Below, one piece after another: positions 1 to 8,742 of a stretch of 38,949 nt of DNA. Each line of letters starts with the position of its first letter. The first letter of the stretch is position 1. The DNA comes from Nocardia abscessus NBRC 100374 (GTDB taxonomy: Bacteria > Actinomycetota > Actinomycetes > Mycobacteriales > Mycobacteriaceae). The position numbers and the translations under genes were made by a program. The notes under the pieces were generated by a model. The model did no database searches and was not told the DNA's origin. It saw only the letters and a program-made list of their open reading frames with translations. The stretch lies in NCBI RefSeq assembly GCF_000308455.1, contig NZ_BAFP01000097.1:1-38949 (forward strand), in the 5' to 3' direction.

Positions 1-1
1 G

Positions 2-472
2 TTCCACGAGCGCGGCATCGGCGGACATCCCGACGGCGCACCGCCACCGATCGCGGTGGTCACGGCGAGCGCGGCGATCGAACCCGGCGCGCGCCTGCTC
101 ACCGATACCCAGGTGCCGCCGTTGATCATCACGACGGCCACCGCGCCCGCCGACCGCAAGCAGCGACTGGCGGACGCGGGCGCCGAGGTGATCGAAGCGG
201 GTGACATCGTGGTGACACCCAGCGGCCTGCTGCGCGTGCTCGCCGAGCGCGGCCTGCTGCGCGTGCTGACCGAGGGCGGCCCGCATCTGTTCGGCGAACT
301 GCTGGAGGCCGACGTGGTGGACGAGCTCTGCCTGACCACCGCGCCGCTGCTGGTCGGTGGCGCCGCGCGGCGAATCTCGCTGTCCGCGCACGAGTTCCGT
401 ATCCGCATGACCCGTGCGCACGTCCTGCTGGACGATGACGGCACGATGCTCACCCGGTGGGCCCGTCGATGA
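2..472 (+). CDS. RibD C-terminal-type (pyrimidine reductase family) protein, 5' truncated
   Basis: The reading frame enters from the window edge and ends with TGA at 470-472, leaving about 156 C-terminal residues. Visible features are the Rossmann-like reductase segment around PLIITTATAP and the conserved TEGGPHLFGELL block, which in the RibD C-terminal / dihydrofolate-reductase-like family helps bind NADPH. The family reduces aminopyrimidine intermediates of riboflavin synthesis. The M. tuberculosis gene at the same syntenic place (Rv2671) is reported to have dihydrofolate reductase activity as well, so the substrate cannot be assigned from sequence. The next gene starts 31 bp downstream on the same strand, so the two may be cotranscribed. 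Confidence 0.85.
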   Translation, partial: FHERGIGGHPDGAPPPIAVVTASAAIEPGARLLTDTQVPPLIITTATAPADRKQRLADAGAEVIEAGDIVVTPSGLLRVLAERGLLRVLTEGGPHLFGELLEADVVDELCLTTAPLLVGGAARRISLSAHEFRIRMTRAHVLLDDDGTMLTRWARR

Positions 473-503
473 AAGAAGCGCCCGAACCTGGCAGGCTGTA
501 GCA

Positions 504-2060
504 ATGCGCTGGACTCGGGCCGCCGTGCTGGCCGCCACTCTCTCGATCGTGACCGCCGGTTGCGGCGCGGGACCGTCGGATCGTCCCGGCGTCGCGGTGC
601 AGCGTCCGCCCGTCGCGGGCACCGGGACGACCTCCGCCGCGCCCGCCGCGCCGCCGAGCGCCGAACTGCCCAGGACCGACCTCAGCTGGCGGGAGTGCAC
701 GCAGCCGACCCTGGACCAGCTCGGGCTCGGCCCTGCCCCGGCTGGGCTCGTGCTCGACTGCGCCGAGTACTCCACCCCGATCGACTCGACCGGCGCCGTG
801 CTGGGCAACTTCCGCGCCGGCGCGATGCGGGCCCGGCTGCCGCAGACGCCCACCGACGTGCCGCCGCTGGTGCTCACTTCCGGTTCGGATCGTTCGTCGT
901 CGGCCACCCTGGCCGGGTTGGCCGCCGGCCCGGCCTCCGCGCTACTGGCCGCACGCCCGATCGTCGCGGTGGACCGGCGCGGCATCGGCACCTCACAGCC
1001 GATCGACTGCCTGCCATCGGAGATCCGCCGCGGCCTGGCCGACAATGCCCAGTCCGGTCCCGGCGAGGGCGACCCGGTGGCGCGGATGGTCAAACTGAGC
1101 CAGGACGGCACCATCGCCTGCCGCGACTTCCTGCAGCCCTACGAGGGCACCTTCGACGCGCCGCACGCCGCCGACGACATCGAGCAGTTGCGCAGGCAGT
1201 GGCAGGTCGAGCACATCACGCTGCTCGGCACGGGCAACGGCGCGAAGGTCGCGCTCAGCTACGCCCGCAAATACGGCGACCACCTCGCCCGGTTGGTGCT
1301 GGACTCCCCCGAGCCGGTCGGTACGGACGCCGTGACCCGCGCCGAGCAGACCGTGCAGGGCGCCGAAGCGGCGCTGACGGCGTTCGCCCAGCGCTGCGTC
1401 GGCCTCGGCTGCTCGCTCGGCGCCGACCCACGCGCCGCGGTCACCGATCTGGTGAACCGGGCCGGGACCGGCGGACTCGGCGACATTTCAGCGAACGCGT
1501 TGCTCACCGCGTTGTCGGGCTTCCTCGGCAGCCCGCGGGCCGACCAGGTCAACCGGGTCGCCGAACTGTCCGACGCTCTCGCCGCGGCAGGACGGGGCGA
1601 CCGCGGACCGCTGAGCAACCTGATCACGCGCGAAGCCGCGGCCACCGAGAACGACGGCCAGTTCGTCAACCGGTGCACCGACACGCAGCTGCCGCCCACG
1701 CCGGACAAAGCCACCGAACTGTCGAACACGTGGACGGGCAAGTACCCCGTCTTCGGCAAAGCGGCGGCCATCGCGCTGATGGAGTGCGCGGCCTGGCCGG
1801 TGTCGACCGCACCCCCGCTGCCGGAGAAGCTCGGTATTCCGGTGCTCGTGCTCGGCGGTGTCGCCGATCCGGTGGTCGGTAACGCCGGTCAGTCGTCGGT
1901 GACCGGCGCGCTCGGTGCGGCGGGCGCTCGTTCCGCGGCGCTGTCCTGGCAGGGCTACGGCCATCCGGTGGCCACGCACTCCGCATGCGCGCAGCGGGCG
2001 GTGCTCGACTATCTGAAGGACGGCAAACTTCCCGCCGACGGCACCGCCTGCCCCGCCTGA
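504..2060 (+). CDS. Secreted lipoprotein with alpha/beta-hydrolase fold (TAP-like), nucleophile Ser missing
   Basis: 518 residues from the ATG at 504. This start gives a short positive N-terminus, a hydrophobic stretch and a lipobox-like VTAGC with Cys20, so export and lipidation are likely; an upstream in-frame start would bury this signal. A Pro/Ala/Ser/Thr-rich linker (about 25-55) follows. The body resembles tripeptidyl-aminopeptidase-like hydrolases and the Rv2672 'secreted protease' family, including a C-terminal TAP-like domain (about 400-518) with Asp455 in GGVADPVV and His487 in GYGHP. The nucleophile elbow, normally GxSxG, reads GTGNG (242-246), so the serine position is Gly244. Either it is not a serine hydrolase or it uses another residue. 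Placement matches Rv2672, next to aftC. Confidence 0.85.
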   Translation: MRWTRAAVLAATLSIVTAGCGAGPSDRPGVAVQRPPVAGTGTTSAAPAAPPSAELPRTDLSWRECTQPTLDQLGLGPAPAGLVLDCAEYSTPIDSTGAVLGNFRAGAMRARLPQTPTDVPPLVLTSGSDRSSSATLAGLAAGPASALLAARPIVAVDRRGIGTSQPIDCLPSEIRRGLADNAQSGPGEGDPVARMVKLSQDGTIACRDFLQPYEGTFDAPHAADDIEQLRRQWQVEHITLLGTGNGAKVALSYARKYGDHLARLVLDSPEPVGTDAVTRAEQTVQGAEAALTAFAQRCVGLGCSLGADPRAAVTDLVNRAGTGGLGDISANALLTALSGFLGSPRADQVNRVAELSDALAAAGRGDRGPLSNLITREAAATENDGQFVNRCTDTQLPPTPDKATELSNTWTGKYPVFGKAAAIALMECAAWPVSTAPPLPEKLGIPVLVLGGVADPVVGNAGQSSVTGALGAAGARSAALSWQGYGHPVATHSACAQRAVLDYLKDGKLPADGTACPA

Positions 2061-2131
2061 GCCCGGCGCCGGGGTGCCGCTGCAGCGGTGCGTCAGGCAG
2101 GTCCCGGCAACCACCGGTAACCGATCCGGTG

Positions 2132-2137
2132 TACCGT
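2132..2137 (+). promoter_or_regulatory. -10 element (TACCGT) of aftC, probably leaderless
   Basis: TACCGT fits the actinobacterial TANNNT -10 pattern and ends 6 bp before the GTG chosen as the aftC start, so transcription would begin at or near the start codon. No convincing Shine-Dalgarno sequence lies between. The -35 region is not distinctive. Confidence 0.5.
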
Positions 2138-2143
2138 GCCCCA

Positions 2144-3487
2144 GTGTTCCTTCGACAGCTCGAGCCCCGCACTGCTCGCACCACCGCCGAGGTGATCAAG
2201 TTCGCACTCTGGCCGCTGGCGGTCATGACGGTGCTGAACCGGGTCTTCATCAAGGCTGTCAACGGCTTCATCACCGACGATTACAAGCCGGTCTACCAGG
2301 CGTCGCTCGACTTTCTGAACGGGCGCCCCGTCTACACCGCGAACTTCGACTCGGTGGACCCGCATTACCTGTACCCGCCCAGCGGCACCCTGCTGATCGC
2401 GCCGATCGCGGCCATCGACTACGAGAAGTCACGCTGGCTGTTCATCGCCCTGAACGCGATCGCGATCCTCGTCGCGTGGTACCTGCTGCTGCGGCTGTTC
2501 CGGTACACGCTGAATTCGGTCGCCGCGCCCGCGCTGCTGTTGGCGATGTTCACGTCCGAGACCGTGATCAACACGCTGGTGTTCACCAACGTCAACGGCT
2601 GCGTGCTGCTGGCGGAGCTGATCTTCATCCGCCTACTGCTGAAACGGCGGGACCTCTGGGCGGGCGCCGCGCTCGGACTGAGTATCGCGGTCAAACCGAC
2701 GCTGGCCCCTTTGCTGTTGATCGCGCTGGTGCGCGGGCAATGGAAGGTGTTCGTGACCGCGCTCGGCGTGCCGCTGGCGCTGACGGCAATCGCCTGGCCG
2801 CTGTCGAAGGACCCGGAGAAGTTCCTCACGCGCACCGCGCCCTACATCTTCGAATCCCGCGACTATTTCAACAGCGCGATCGTCGGCAACGGCGAGTACT
2901 ACGGCCTGCCGCCGTGGCTGACCTGGGGCATGCGCGTGGTGCTCGGCGTGCTCGTGCTGATCTCGCTGTGGCTGCTGTACCGCTACTACCGCGAGGACGA
3001 ACTGTTCTTCGTCTGCACCACCTCCGGCGTGCTGCTGACGGCCTCGTTCCTGCTCAGCTCGCTGGGGCAGATGTACTACTCGATGATGCTGTTCCCGTTC
3101 CTGATGACGGTGGTGCTGCGCAATTCGGTGCTGCGCAACTGGCCGGCCTGGCTGGCGATCTTCGGGTTCATGAGCTACGACAAGTGGCTGTCGGACCGCT
3201 GGCAGCACATCGGGCGCAACGTGGAGTACCTGCGCATCACCTTCGGCTGGGGGCTGCTGCTGATCGTCGTGTTCTGCGTATTGGGCGAGCGCTATCTGGC
3301 CGCGCGACGGGAAGGCCGACTGCCGTTCGGGCTCGACCCCGCCTGGATGAAGTCCGCACCGGACTCCCGCGACAACGCGACGCGACCGCACGCCCCGGCG
3401 ACCGAACCCGCGCTCGCTACGGAGACCTCCCGTCCAAACAACGGTTCGGCACCCCTGGAGCAGAATCGTATTAGCGTGGAGCCATGA
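2144..3487 (+). CDS. aftC: Alpha-(1->3) arabinofuranosyltransferase AftC (GT87, polyprenol-phosphate-arabinose dependent)
   Basis: 447 residues, a multi-spanning GT-C membrane glycosyltransferase. In Corynebacteriales, AftC adds the alpha-1,3 branch to arabinan of arabinogalactan and lipoarabinomannan, using decaprenyl-phosphoryl-arabinose on the outer face of the membrane. Family marks are the ITDDYKPVYQASLDF loop with an Asp pair (45-46) just after the first membrane segment, HYLYPPSGTLL, FTNVNGCVLL, RDYFNSAIVGNGEYYGLP and YYSMMLFPFLMTVVL. The GTG at 2144 fits the homologues' N-terminus and a -10 box 6 bp upstream. The C-terminal 45 residues are hydrophilic. The stop overlaps the msrB start (ATGA), suggesting translational coupling, as in the Rv2673-Rv2674 order. 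Confidence 0.92.
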   Translation: MFLRQLEPRTARTTAEVIKFALWPLAVMTVLNRVFIKAVNGFITDDYKPVYQASLDFLNGRPVYTANFDSVDPHYLYPPSGTLLIAPIAAIDYEKSRWLFIALNAIAILVAWYLLLRLFRYTLNSVAAPALLLAMFTSETVINTLVFTNVNGCVLLAELIFIRLLLKRRDLWAGAALGLSIAVKPTLAPLLLIALVRGQWKVFVTALGVPLALTAIAWPLSKDPEKFLTRTAPYIFESRDYFNSAIVGNGEYYGLPPWLTWGMRVVLGVLVLISLWLLYRYYREDELFFVCTTSGVLLTASFLLSSLGQMYYSMMLFPFLMTVVLRNSVLRNWPAWLAIFGFMSYDKWLSDRWQHIGRNVEYLRITFGWGLLLIVVFCVLGERYLAARREGRLPFGLDPAWMKSAPDSRDNATRPHAPATEPALATETSRPNNGSAPLEQNRISVEP

Positions 3488-3927
3488 GTTTCGAAGCCGA
3501 GACCTCCATGCCCGCGCCGCGCATCCAGCTTTCGCCGCAGGAATGGCGGTCGAAGCTGGACCCCGAGGAATACGCGGTGCTGCGCGAGGCTGCCACCGAG
3601 CGGCCGTTCACCGGCGAATACACCGACACCAAATCCGAAGGCGTGTATATGTGCCGGGCCTGCGGCGCCGAACTGTTCCGCAGCGCCGAGAAATTCGACT
3701 CGCACTGCGGCTGGCCCTCCTTCTTCGATCCGGCGGCGTCCGACGCGGTGATTCTCCGGTCGGACGACACGCTCGGTATGCACCGGGTCGAAGTGCTGTG
3801 CGCGAATTGCCACAGCCACCTCGGCCACGTGTTCGAGGGCGAGGGGTACAACACGCCCACCGACAAGCGCTACTGCATCAACTCCATCGCCCTGCGGCTG
3901 CACCCCTCGGACAGCGCAGCGGAGTAA
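3484..3927 (+). CDS. msrB: Peptide-methionine (R)-S-oxide reductase MsrB
   Basis: 147 residues, normal for a single-domain MsrB, which reduces the R-sulfoxide of methionine in oxidised proteins with thioredoxin as electron donor. Zinc ligands are two CxxC pairs (Cys57/Cys60 and Cys106/Cys109). The catalytic Cys131 lies in RYCINS, and HCGWPSF and HLGHVF are family signatures. There is no signal peptide, so it acts in the cytoplasm. The start codon overlaps the aftC stop by the ATGA arrangement. Confidence 0.96.
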   Translation: MSFEAETSMPAPRIQLSPQEWRSKLDPEEYAVLREAATERPFTGEYTDTKSEGVYMCRACGAELFRSAEKFDSHCGWPSFFDPAASDAVILRSDDTLGMHRVEVLCANCHSHLGHVFEGEGYNTPTDKRYCINSIALRLHPSDSAAE

Positions 3928-4100
3928 CAACCCGACGCTCACCGGCAGCGTACGGAGTTCCAGCGCGCAGCGCATGCCCCGAAAACTCTGGGCAAGCGGC
4001 ATCGGGGTGGCCGGCCTTCCTGGTGCGGCGGCACGCGACGCTCACCACGTCGGCCGCCGACCAGGCGGATGCCCGTCAGGCAGGCCCGGCAGTCGAGCAG

Positions 4101-4163
4101 GTAGGCCGATCTCCCGCGCCGGAATGCCCGCCGGAATCGGCGGGCCCGCTACCGTCGGCCTAC
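4101..4163. terminator. Nested inverted repeat between convergent msrB and hemQ
   Basis: An inner hairpin has an 8-bp perfect stem, GCCCGCCG (4126-4133) and CGGCGGGC (4138-4145), with a GAAT loop. It sits inside an outer 9-bp perfect stem, GTAGGCCGA (4101-4109) with TCGGCCTAC (4155-4163). It lies in the 280-bp gap between the msrB stop and the hemQ stop, so a bidirectional terminator is the simplest reading. There is no U-tract. No gene was recognised in 3928-4207. Confidence 0.5.
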
Positions 4164-4207
4164 CGACCGGCAACCGTGCGCGAGGAGACGAATTCCCCGC
4201 CGGCGCA

Positions 4208-4903
4208 TCAGGGCAGAGCGGCGATCAGTTTCTCGATCTCGACGCGGGGGCCGGTGAAGAACGGGATCTCTTCGCGCACATGCTTCCGGGCATCGGTGGC
4301 CCGCAGATCACGCATCAAGTCGACGATGCGGTGCAGTTCGGGCGCCTCGAAGGCCAGGATCCACTCGTAGTCACCGAGCGCGAACGAGCTGACGGTGTTG
4401 GCGCGCACGTCCGGATACCCACGCGCGGCCTTGCCGTGTTCGGCCAGCATCCGGCGCCGCTCCTCGTCGGGCAGCAGGTACCACTCGTAGGACCGGACGA
4501 ACGGGTACACGCAGATGTAGGCGCCCGGGTCCTCACCAGCCAGGAACGCCGGGATGTGGCTCTTGTTGAACTCGGCCGGACGATGCAGCGCCGCGTTGCT
4601 CCAGACCGGCGCACTGGCCCGGCCGAGTTCGGTGGTGCGGCGGAAATCGGCGTAGGCCGCCTGCAGGTCCTCGACGCGTTCGGCGTGCGTCCAGATCATG
4701 AAATCGGCGTCGGCGCGCATCCCCGCCACGTCGTAGATGCCGCGCACCACGACGTCGCGGTCGGCGAGACCGTCGAAGAACGCCTTGGCCTCTTTCGTCG
4801 CGGCGTCCCGGTCCTCGCCCAGCACTCCGGGCTGTACCTGGAAGACCGAGAACATCAGGTAGCGGATGGTGGAGTTGAGAGCCTCATAGTCGAGTCGCGC
4901 CAT
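4208..4903 (-). CDS. hemQ: Coproheme decarboxylase HemQ (chlorite dismutase family)
   Basis: 231 residues. HemQ converts iron-coproporphyrin III to protohaem by two peroxide-driven decarboxylations, the last step of the coproporphyrin-dependent pathway. Tyr133 in YPFVRSYEW matches the catalytic tyrosine of actinobacterial HemQ, and His156 in MLAEHG matches the proximal haem ligand. The ATG at 4903 gives the family N-terminus MARLDYEALN; an in-frame GTG 30 bp upstream adds ten residues unlike the family. It is the third gene of a same-strand series hemE-hemG-hemQ, but 210 bp separate it from hemG, so it may have its own promoter. Confidence 0.93.
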   Translation of the reverse strand: MARLDYEALNSTIRYLMFSVFQVQPGVLGEDRDAATKEAKAFFDGLADRDVVVRGIYDVAGMRADADFMIWTHAERVEDLQAAYADFRRTTELGRASAPVWSNAALHRPAEFNKSHIPAFLAGEDPGAYICVYPFVRSYEWYLLPDEERRRMLAEHGKAARGYPDVRANTVSSFALGDYEWILAFEAPELHRIVDLMRDLRATDARKHVREEIPFFTGPRVEIEKLIAALP

Positions 4904-5113
4904 AGCACCATCGTGCCACTCGCCCGGCGCCACGTGATCCGCCGGGCAGGCACCAGATCGGCAAGCGCTCCTCGAACGTCGCGGCGCTCGGCTGAGCGCA
5001 CGCGACTTCAGGAATTCGCGGCAGAGCCGATCATCGGCATGGGGATCGGGCGATCGCCCTCGTTGGCCGCATCGGGCGTCAGCACTCGGAGGGGCAGCGA
5101 GGGCTGAAGTAGC

Positions 5114-6475
5114 TCAGCGCGCGGTGTGCGCTCCGACTCGCGCGACGATACGGCTCGCCGCGGCCGCACCGGAGGCGACGCACGCGGGTACGCCGACGCC
5201 GTGCAGGTACGCACCGGCCACGGCCAGGCCGTCGAGCGCCGCGACCTCGGCTTCGACGGCCGCGATACGGGCGCGATGACCGGGCGCGTACTGAGCGAGA
5301 CCGCCCGGCCAGCGCTGGACGAGCGCCGCGACCGGCTCGATGGCGACTCCGGTGACGGTGGCCAGGTCCTCGGTGGCTGCGGTGACGAGCTCGGAATCGG
5401 GCCACGACAGCACAGAGTCGTCCCCGAACTTGCCGAAGGAGACTCGGACGAGAGCTGTCGCGCGCTGCGCGAGATGCGTCCATTTGCGGCTGGAGAGGGT
5501 GAACGCTTTGGCTCGCAGCGGTTCTCCGGTGGCCACCAGGATGCCGGAGTTGTGCGGCAAGGCGGTCTCGCGTGGCAGCGCGAGCGCGACCACGACCGAC
5601 GAGGACAGTTCGACGCCCGCCAGTTCCGCCGCCGCGGCGGGGGCGACGGCCTTCAGCAGCCGTGCGGTCACCGGCGCCGGGGTGGCGAGCACTACCGCGT
5701 CGACGGCGCCGATCGGGTCGACCACCCAGCCACGCAGCCCCCTGGCCAGGCGCGTCCCCGGCGTCGCGGTGACGAATCTCGCACCGGAGCGCTCGGCGAG
5801 TGCCTCGAGCAGCACCCGGTAGCCATCGCGGATTCCACCGAAGACCGGCGCGTTCGACGGCGGCGGCAACGCGGCGCCGACGGCGGCGGTGAGGCTGGGC
5901 GCACCATCGTCCAGCGCCGCGGCCAGCGTGGGCAGCGCGGCGCGGACACCGATGGAACGGGAACTGCCCGCGTACACCCCGCCGAGCAGCGGATCCACGC
6001 TGCGCTCGGCGACCTGCGCGCCGAACCGGTCGGCGACCAGGCGATAGACGTCGACGTCCGAACCGGGCTCCCAGGTCAGCGGCCGACCGGGCTCGGCGGC
6101 GATCCGCGCCAGCGTGGCGTCGTCGACCAGCCCGCGCATCGACTCGGCATTCGCCGGGACACCCATCAGTGTGCCTTCCGGCATCGGATGCGCCGATCCG
6201 GACGACCACACCAGCGGCCGCAGCCCGGCGGGGGTCACCAGCTGCGACTCGAGGCCGAGTTCACGCAGCAGCGCGGGCACTTCCGGCCGCCGCCCGACGA
6301 ACGCCTCGGCACCGAGATCCAGTGGCTCCCCGGCCAATTCACCGGTATAGAGGATGCCGCCGACCCGCTCGGCCCGCTCGAGCACGAGCACGTCGGCTTC
6401 CGGTCCGAGCGCCGTCCGCAACCGATAAGCGGCCACCAGCCCACTGATCCCGCCGCCGACCACCGCGATACGCAT
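5114..6475 (-). CDS. hemG: Coproporphyrinogen III / protoporphyrinogen oxidase HemG (HemY), FAD-dependent
   Basis: 453 residues. The N-terminus MRIAVVGGGISGLVAAYRL is a dinucleotide-binding motif for FAD, followed shortly by the acidic strand end VLVLERAERVGG. The C-terminal segment GLAVAGAYLHGVGVPACVASG is the usual FAD-closing motif of flavin oxidases of this family. In Gram-positive bacteria with HemQ the enzyme oxidises coproporphyrinogen III to coproporphyrin III, so that activity is preferred (inference from the hemQ neighbour). The ATG at 6475 is chosen because longer in-frame extensions precede the nucleotide-binding motif with unrelated sequence, and a TACGGT -10 box lies 6 bp upstream. 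It matches Rv2677c by position. Confidence 0.92.
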   Translation of the reverse strand: MRIAVVGGGISGLVAAYRLRTALGPEADVLVLERAERVGGILYTGELAGEPLDLGAEAFVGRRPEVPALLRELGLESQLVTPAGLRPLVWSSGSAHPMPEGTLMGVPANAESMRGLVDDATLARIAAEPGRPLTWEPGSDVDVYRLVADRFGAQVAERSVDPLLGGVYAGSSRSIGVRAALPTLAAALDDGAPSLTAAVGAALPPPSNAPVFGGIRDGYRVLLEALAERSGARFVTATPGTRLARGLRGWVVDPIGAVDAVVLATPAPVTARLLKAVAPAAAAELAGVELSSSVVVALALPRETALPHNSGILVATGEPLRAKAFTLSSRKWTHLAQRATALVRVSFGKFGDDSVLSWPDSELVTAATEDLATVTGVAIEPVAALVQRWPGGLAQYAPGHRARIAAVEAEVAALDGLAVAGAYLHGVGVPACVASGAAAASRIVARVGAHTAR

Positions 6476-6789
6476 GCCTCGACCGTATCGCGTGCCGCGA
6501 ACACGAACATCGAACGGTCGGCGCCGTATGAGCAGCGGCACACGACGACCGGCGTGGACTCGCTCGGCCTTCGATCGTCCGGAGGTCGCGACTCGCGCAC
6601 GTGCCCAGCTCGGTGCATCGACACCCCTCGGCAACACTGTGTGCTCGCCGATCACCGGCCACGCCCGACGGAACGCCGGCTCACCCGCCGTTCGACCTCT
6701 GCGACGTGCCGAGCAGCGGCGCGCCGAGGCCTAGCAGTCGGCGCGCCAGCTGCTGCGCCGCCCCGAACCTGGTCCCGCGTCTCTCGCAC
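6476..6789. other. 314-bp intergenic region hemE-hemG
   Basis: Apart from the hemG -10 element nothing convincing was found. Short open frames here have arginine/proline/alanine-rich translations typical of non-coding GC-rich DNA. In M. tuberculosis the two genes lie closer, so the spacer is larger than expected. Confidence 0.4.
6482..6487 (-). promoter_or_regulatory. -10 element (TACGGT on minus strand) of hemG, probably leaderless
   Basis: On the minus strand TACGGT is followed by 6 bp and then the hemG ATG at 6475. This fits a leaderless actinobacterial transcript and supports the chosen start. It also suggests hemG is not expressed only from the hemE promoter. Confidence 0.45.
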
Positions 6790-7845
6790 TCAGAGTTCGT
6801 GGACGAGCTCCACCAAGGCGGTCAGCACGCCCGGATCGGTGTCCGGGAGCACCCCGTGGCCGAGGTTGAAGATGTGCCCGGTCGCGCCGAGCGTGATCGC
6901 CTCGTCCGCTTCGCGCACGATCCGCCTGGCCTGCGCCTCGACCGCCGCGGGCCCGGCGAACAGCACGGCGGGATCGAGATTGCCCTGCAACGCTTTTCCG
7001 GGTCCGACACGGCGGACGGCATCGGTCAGCGGCACCCGCCAGTCGACGCCGACCACGTCGGCGCCCACCTCACCCATGGCGCCGAGCAGCTCGCCGGTGC
7101 CCACACCGAAGTGGATCCGCGGCACGCCGGCGTCGGCGATCTCGGCGAACACCCGCTCCGAATGCGGAAGCACGAAGCTGCGATAGTCGGCCAGCGAGAG
7201 CGCGCCGGCCCAGGAGTCGAACAGCTGTACCGCGTCGACGCCCGCCGCCAGCTGGGCCTGCAGGAACGCGATCGTGATGTCGGTGAGCACGCCGAGCAGC
7301 GCGTGCCAGGTCTGCGGGTCGGCGTACATCATCGCCTTGGTGCGCTCGTGGTTCTTGCTCGGACCGCCCTCGACCAGGTAGGAGGCGAGGGTGAACGGCG
7401 CGCCCGCGAAGCCGATCAGCGGCGTCTCCCCCAGCGCGTCCAGCAGCAGGCGCACGCCGTCGGTGACCGCCCCGACCTCCTCGGGCCGCAACCGGGGCAG
7501 TGCGCGCACGTCGTCGACGGTCCGCACGGGCGCGGCGACCACCGGCCCCACGCCCGGCACGATGTCCAGATCGATTCCGGCCGCTTTGAGCGGAACGACG
7601 ATGTCGGAGAACAGGATTGCGGCGTCGACCCGGTGCCTGCGGATCGGCTGCAGGGTGATCTCGCACACCAACTCCGGATCGAAGCAGGACTCGAGCATCC
7701 CGATGCCCGCCCGCACCTCGCGGTATTCGGGCAGCGAGCGTCCGGCCTGGCGCATGAACCACACCGGACGCCTGCTGGGCGCCGCGCCGGTAGCGGCGGC
7801 CAGGAACGGGGCATCGGTCAACCGGCGGCGGGTATGAGTGCTCAT
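6790..7845 (-). CDS. hemE: Uroporphyrinogen decarboxylase HemE
   Basis: 351 residues, standard length. HemE removes four acetate carboxyls from uroporphyrinogen III to give coproporphyrinogen III in the cytoplasm. The signature WFMRQAGRSLPEY (about 29-41) contains the substrate-binding arginines, and Asp81 in ILFSDIVVPL is the conserved catalytic aspartate. GFAGAPFTLASYLVEGG and HFGVGTGELLGAMGEVG are further family blocks. The ATG at 7845 is supported by a -10 box 7 bp upstream and by the family N-terminus. It is first in the hemE-hemG-hemQ series and divergent from the DUF3000 gene, as Rv2678c is in M. tuberculosis. Confidence 0.95.
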   Translation of the reverse strand: MSTHTRRRLTDAPFLAAATGAAPSRRPVWFMRQAGRSLPEYREVRAGIGMLESCFDPELVCEITLQPIRRHRVDAAILFSDIVVPLKAAGIDLDIVPGVGPVVAAPVRTVDDVRALPRLRPEEVGAVTDGVRLLLDALGETPLIGFAGAPFTLASYLVEGGPSKNHERTKAMMYADPQTWHALLGVLTDITIAFLQAQLAAGVDAVQLFDSWAGALSLADYRSFVLPHSERVFAEIADAGVPRIHFGVGTGELLGAMGEVGADVVGVDWRVPLTDAVRRVGPGKALQGNLDPAVLFAGPAAVEAQARRIVREADEAITLGATGHIFNLGHGVLPDTDPGVLTALVELVHEL

Positions 7846-7852
7846 CACGGCT

Positions 7853-7858
7853 ATCGTA
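7853..7858 (-). promoter_or_regulatory. -10 element (TACGAT on minus strand) of hemE, probably leaderless
   Basis: TACGAT on the minus strand ends 7 bp before the hemE ATG. It lies in the 132-bp divergent region shared with the DUF3000 gene, whose own -10 lies at 7964. Confidence 0.5.
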
Positions 7859-7963
7859 TGCGGGCCCGCCCGCAGGGGCGGACGCGGAGGCGGCAGAGGT
7901 GACCGCACAGTCGCCGCATCGCCTGTAGCGGCGCGCCTCCGACTGCGCCGGGTGCACAAGGTC

Positions 7964-7969
7964 TACCGT
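7964..7969 (+). promoter_or_regulatory. -10 element (TACCGT) of the DUF3000 gene, probably leaderless
   Basis: TACCGT ends 8 bp before the GTG at 7978 and no ribosome binding site intervenes. It is identical to the aftC -10 hexamer. Confidence 0.45.
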
Positions 7970-7977
7970 CAGCATTC

Positions 7978-8616
7978 GTGACACCGCTCGACTTCCGCGA
8001 CGGCGCCGCACCGACCGAAGGACCTCATGGCGAGCCAGCTCAGTTTCGCGCCGCGGTCGAGGCGATGGGCACCGCTACCGTGCACCCTCGGATCGAGCTC
8101 GCGCCCATCCGGCCGCCGCAACGACTCGCACCGTACTCCTACGCCATCGGCGCGGAGGTCGCACATCCGGAAACCCCTGTGGTACCGGCTGATTCCGAAG
8201 GCGACGCGTTCGGCAGGCTGATCCTGCTGCACGACCCGGACGGCGACGACACCTGGCACGGCACCCTACGTCTGGTCGCCTATATCCAGGCCGACATCGA
8301 CGCCGCGCTCGCCACCGACCCCCTGCTGCCCGAGGTGGCGTGGAGCTGGCTGGTGGACGCCCTGGAGTCGCGGACCGAACCGTTCACCGCGCTCGGCGGC
8401 ACGGTGACCTCGACCAGCTCGGTGCGCTACGGGGATATCGCCGGTCCACCGCGCGCCCACCAGCTGGAACTACGCGCCTCATGGACGCCCGTCACCACCG
8501 ACCTGCGCCCGCACCTCGAGGCGTTCTGCGAGGTGCTTGCCTACGCGGCGGGGCTGCCACCTGCCGGGGTGACCCAGCTGCACGTACCACCCGGGATGTC
8601 CGGCGATCACCCCTGA
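7978..8616 (+). CDS. DUF3000 domain protein (Rv2680-like), function unknown
   Basis: 212 residues, no membrane segment or signal peptide. The sequence fits the actinobacterial DUF3000 family: an N-terminal FRAAVEAMGTATVHPRIEL, a central HDPDGDDTWHGTLRLVAYI and a tryptophan-rich VAWSWLVDALESR, then LRPHLEAFCEVLAYAAGLPP. No catalytic motif was recognised. The gene precedes the RNase D family gene by 126 bp, the same pairing as Rv2680-Rv2681, so a link with RNA metabolism is possible but is only inferred from position. Confidence 0.85.
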   Translation: MTPLDFRDGAAPTEGPHGEPAQFRAAVEAMGTATVHPRIELAPIRPPQRLAPYSYAIGAEVAHPETPVVPADSEGDAFGRLILLHDPDGDDTWHGTLRLVAYIQADIDAALATDPLLPEVAWSWLVDALESRTEPFTALGGTVTSTSSVRYGDIAGPPRAHQLELRASWTPVTTDLRPHLEAFCEVLAYAAGLPPAGVTQLHVPPGMSGDHP

Positions 8617-8728
8617 GCACGTCCCTGGCATGACGTGACCTGCGCCGGAACAGCAGTTGCCCGGCCCGGCGGCGATCCGCCGACACACTTATGCGGTGAT
8701 AGGACGGCGGCGCCGCGGAGTCGGCACG

Positions 8729-8734
8729 TAAAGT
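8729..8734 (+). promoter_or_regulatory. -10 element (TAAAGT) of the RNase D gene, probably leaderless
   Basis: TAAAGT ends 8 bp before the ATG at 8743. This supports that start over in-frame codons further upstream. Confidence 0.45.
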
Positions 8735-8742
8735 TCATCACC

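Noticed and set aside
3974..5107. 377-codon plus-strand frame opposite hemQ
   Set aside because: The minus strand encodes HemQ with catalytic Tyr133 and His156; this frame has no motif.
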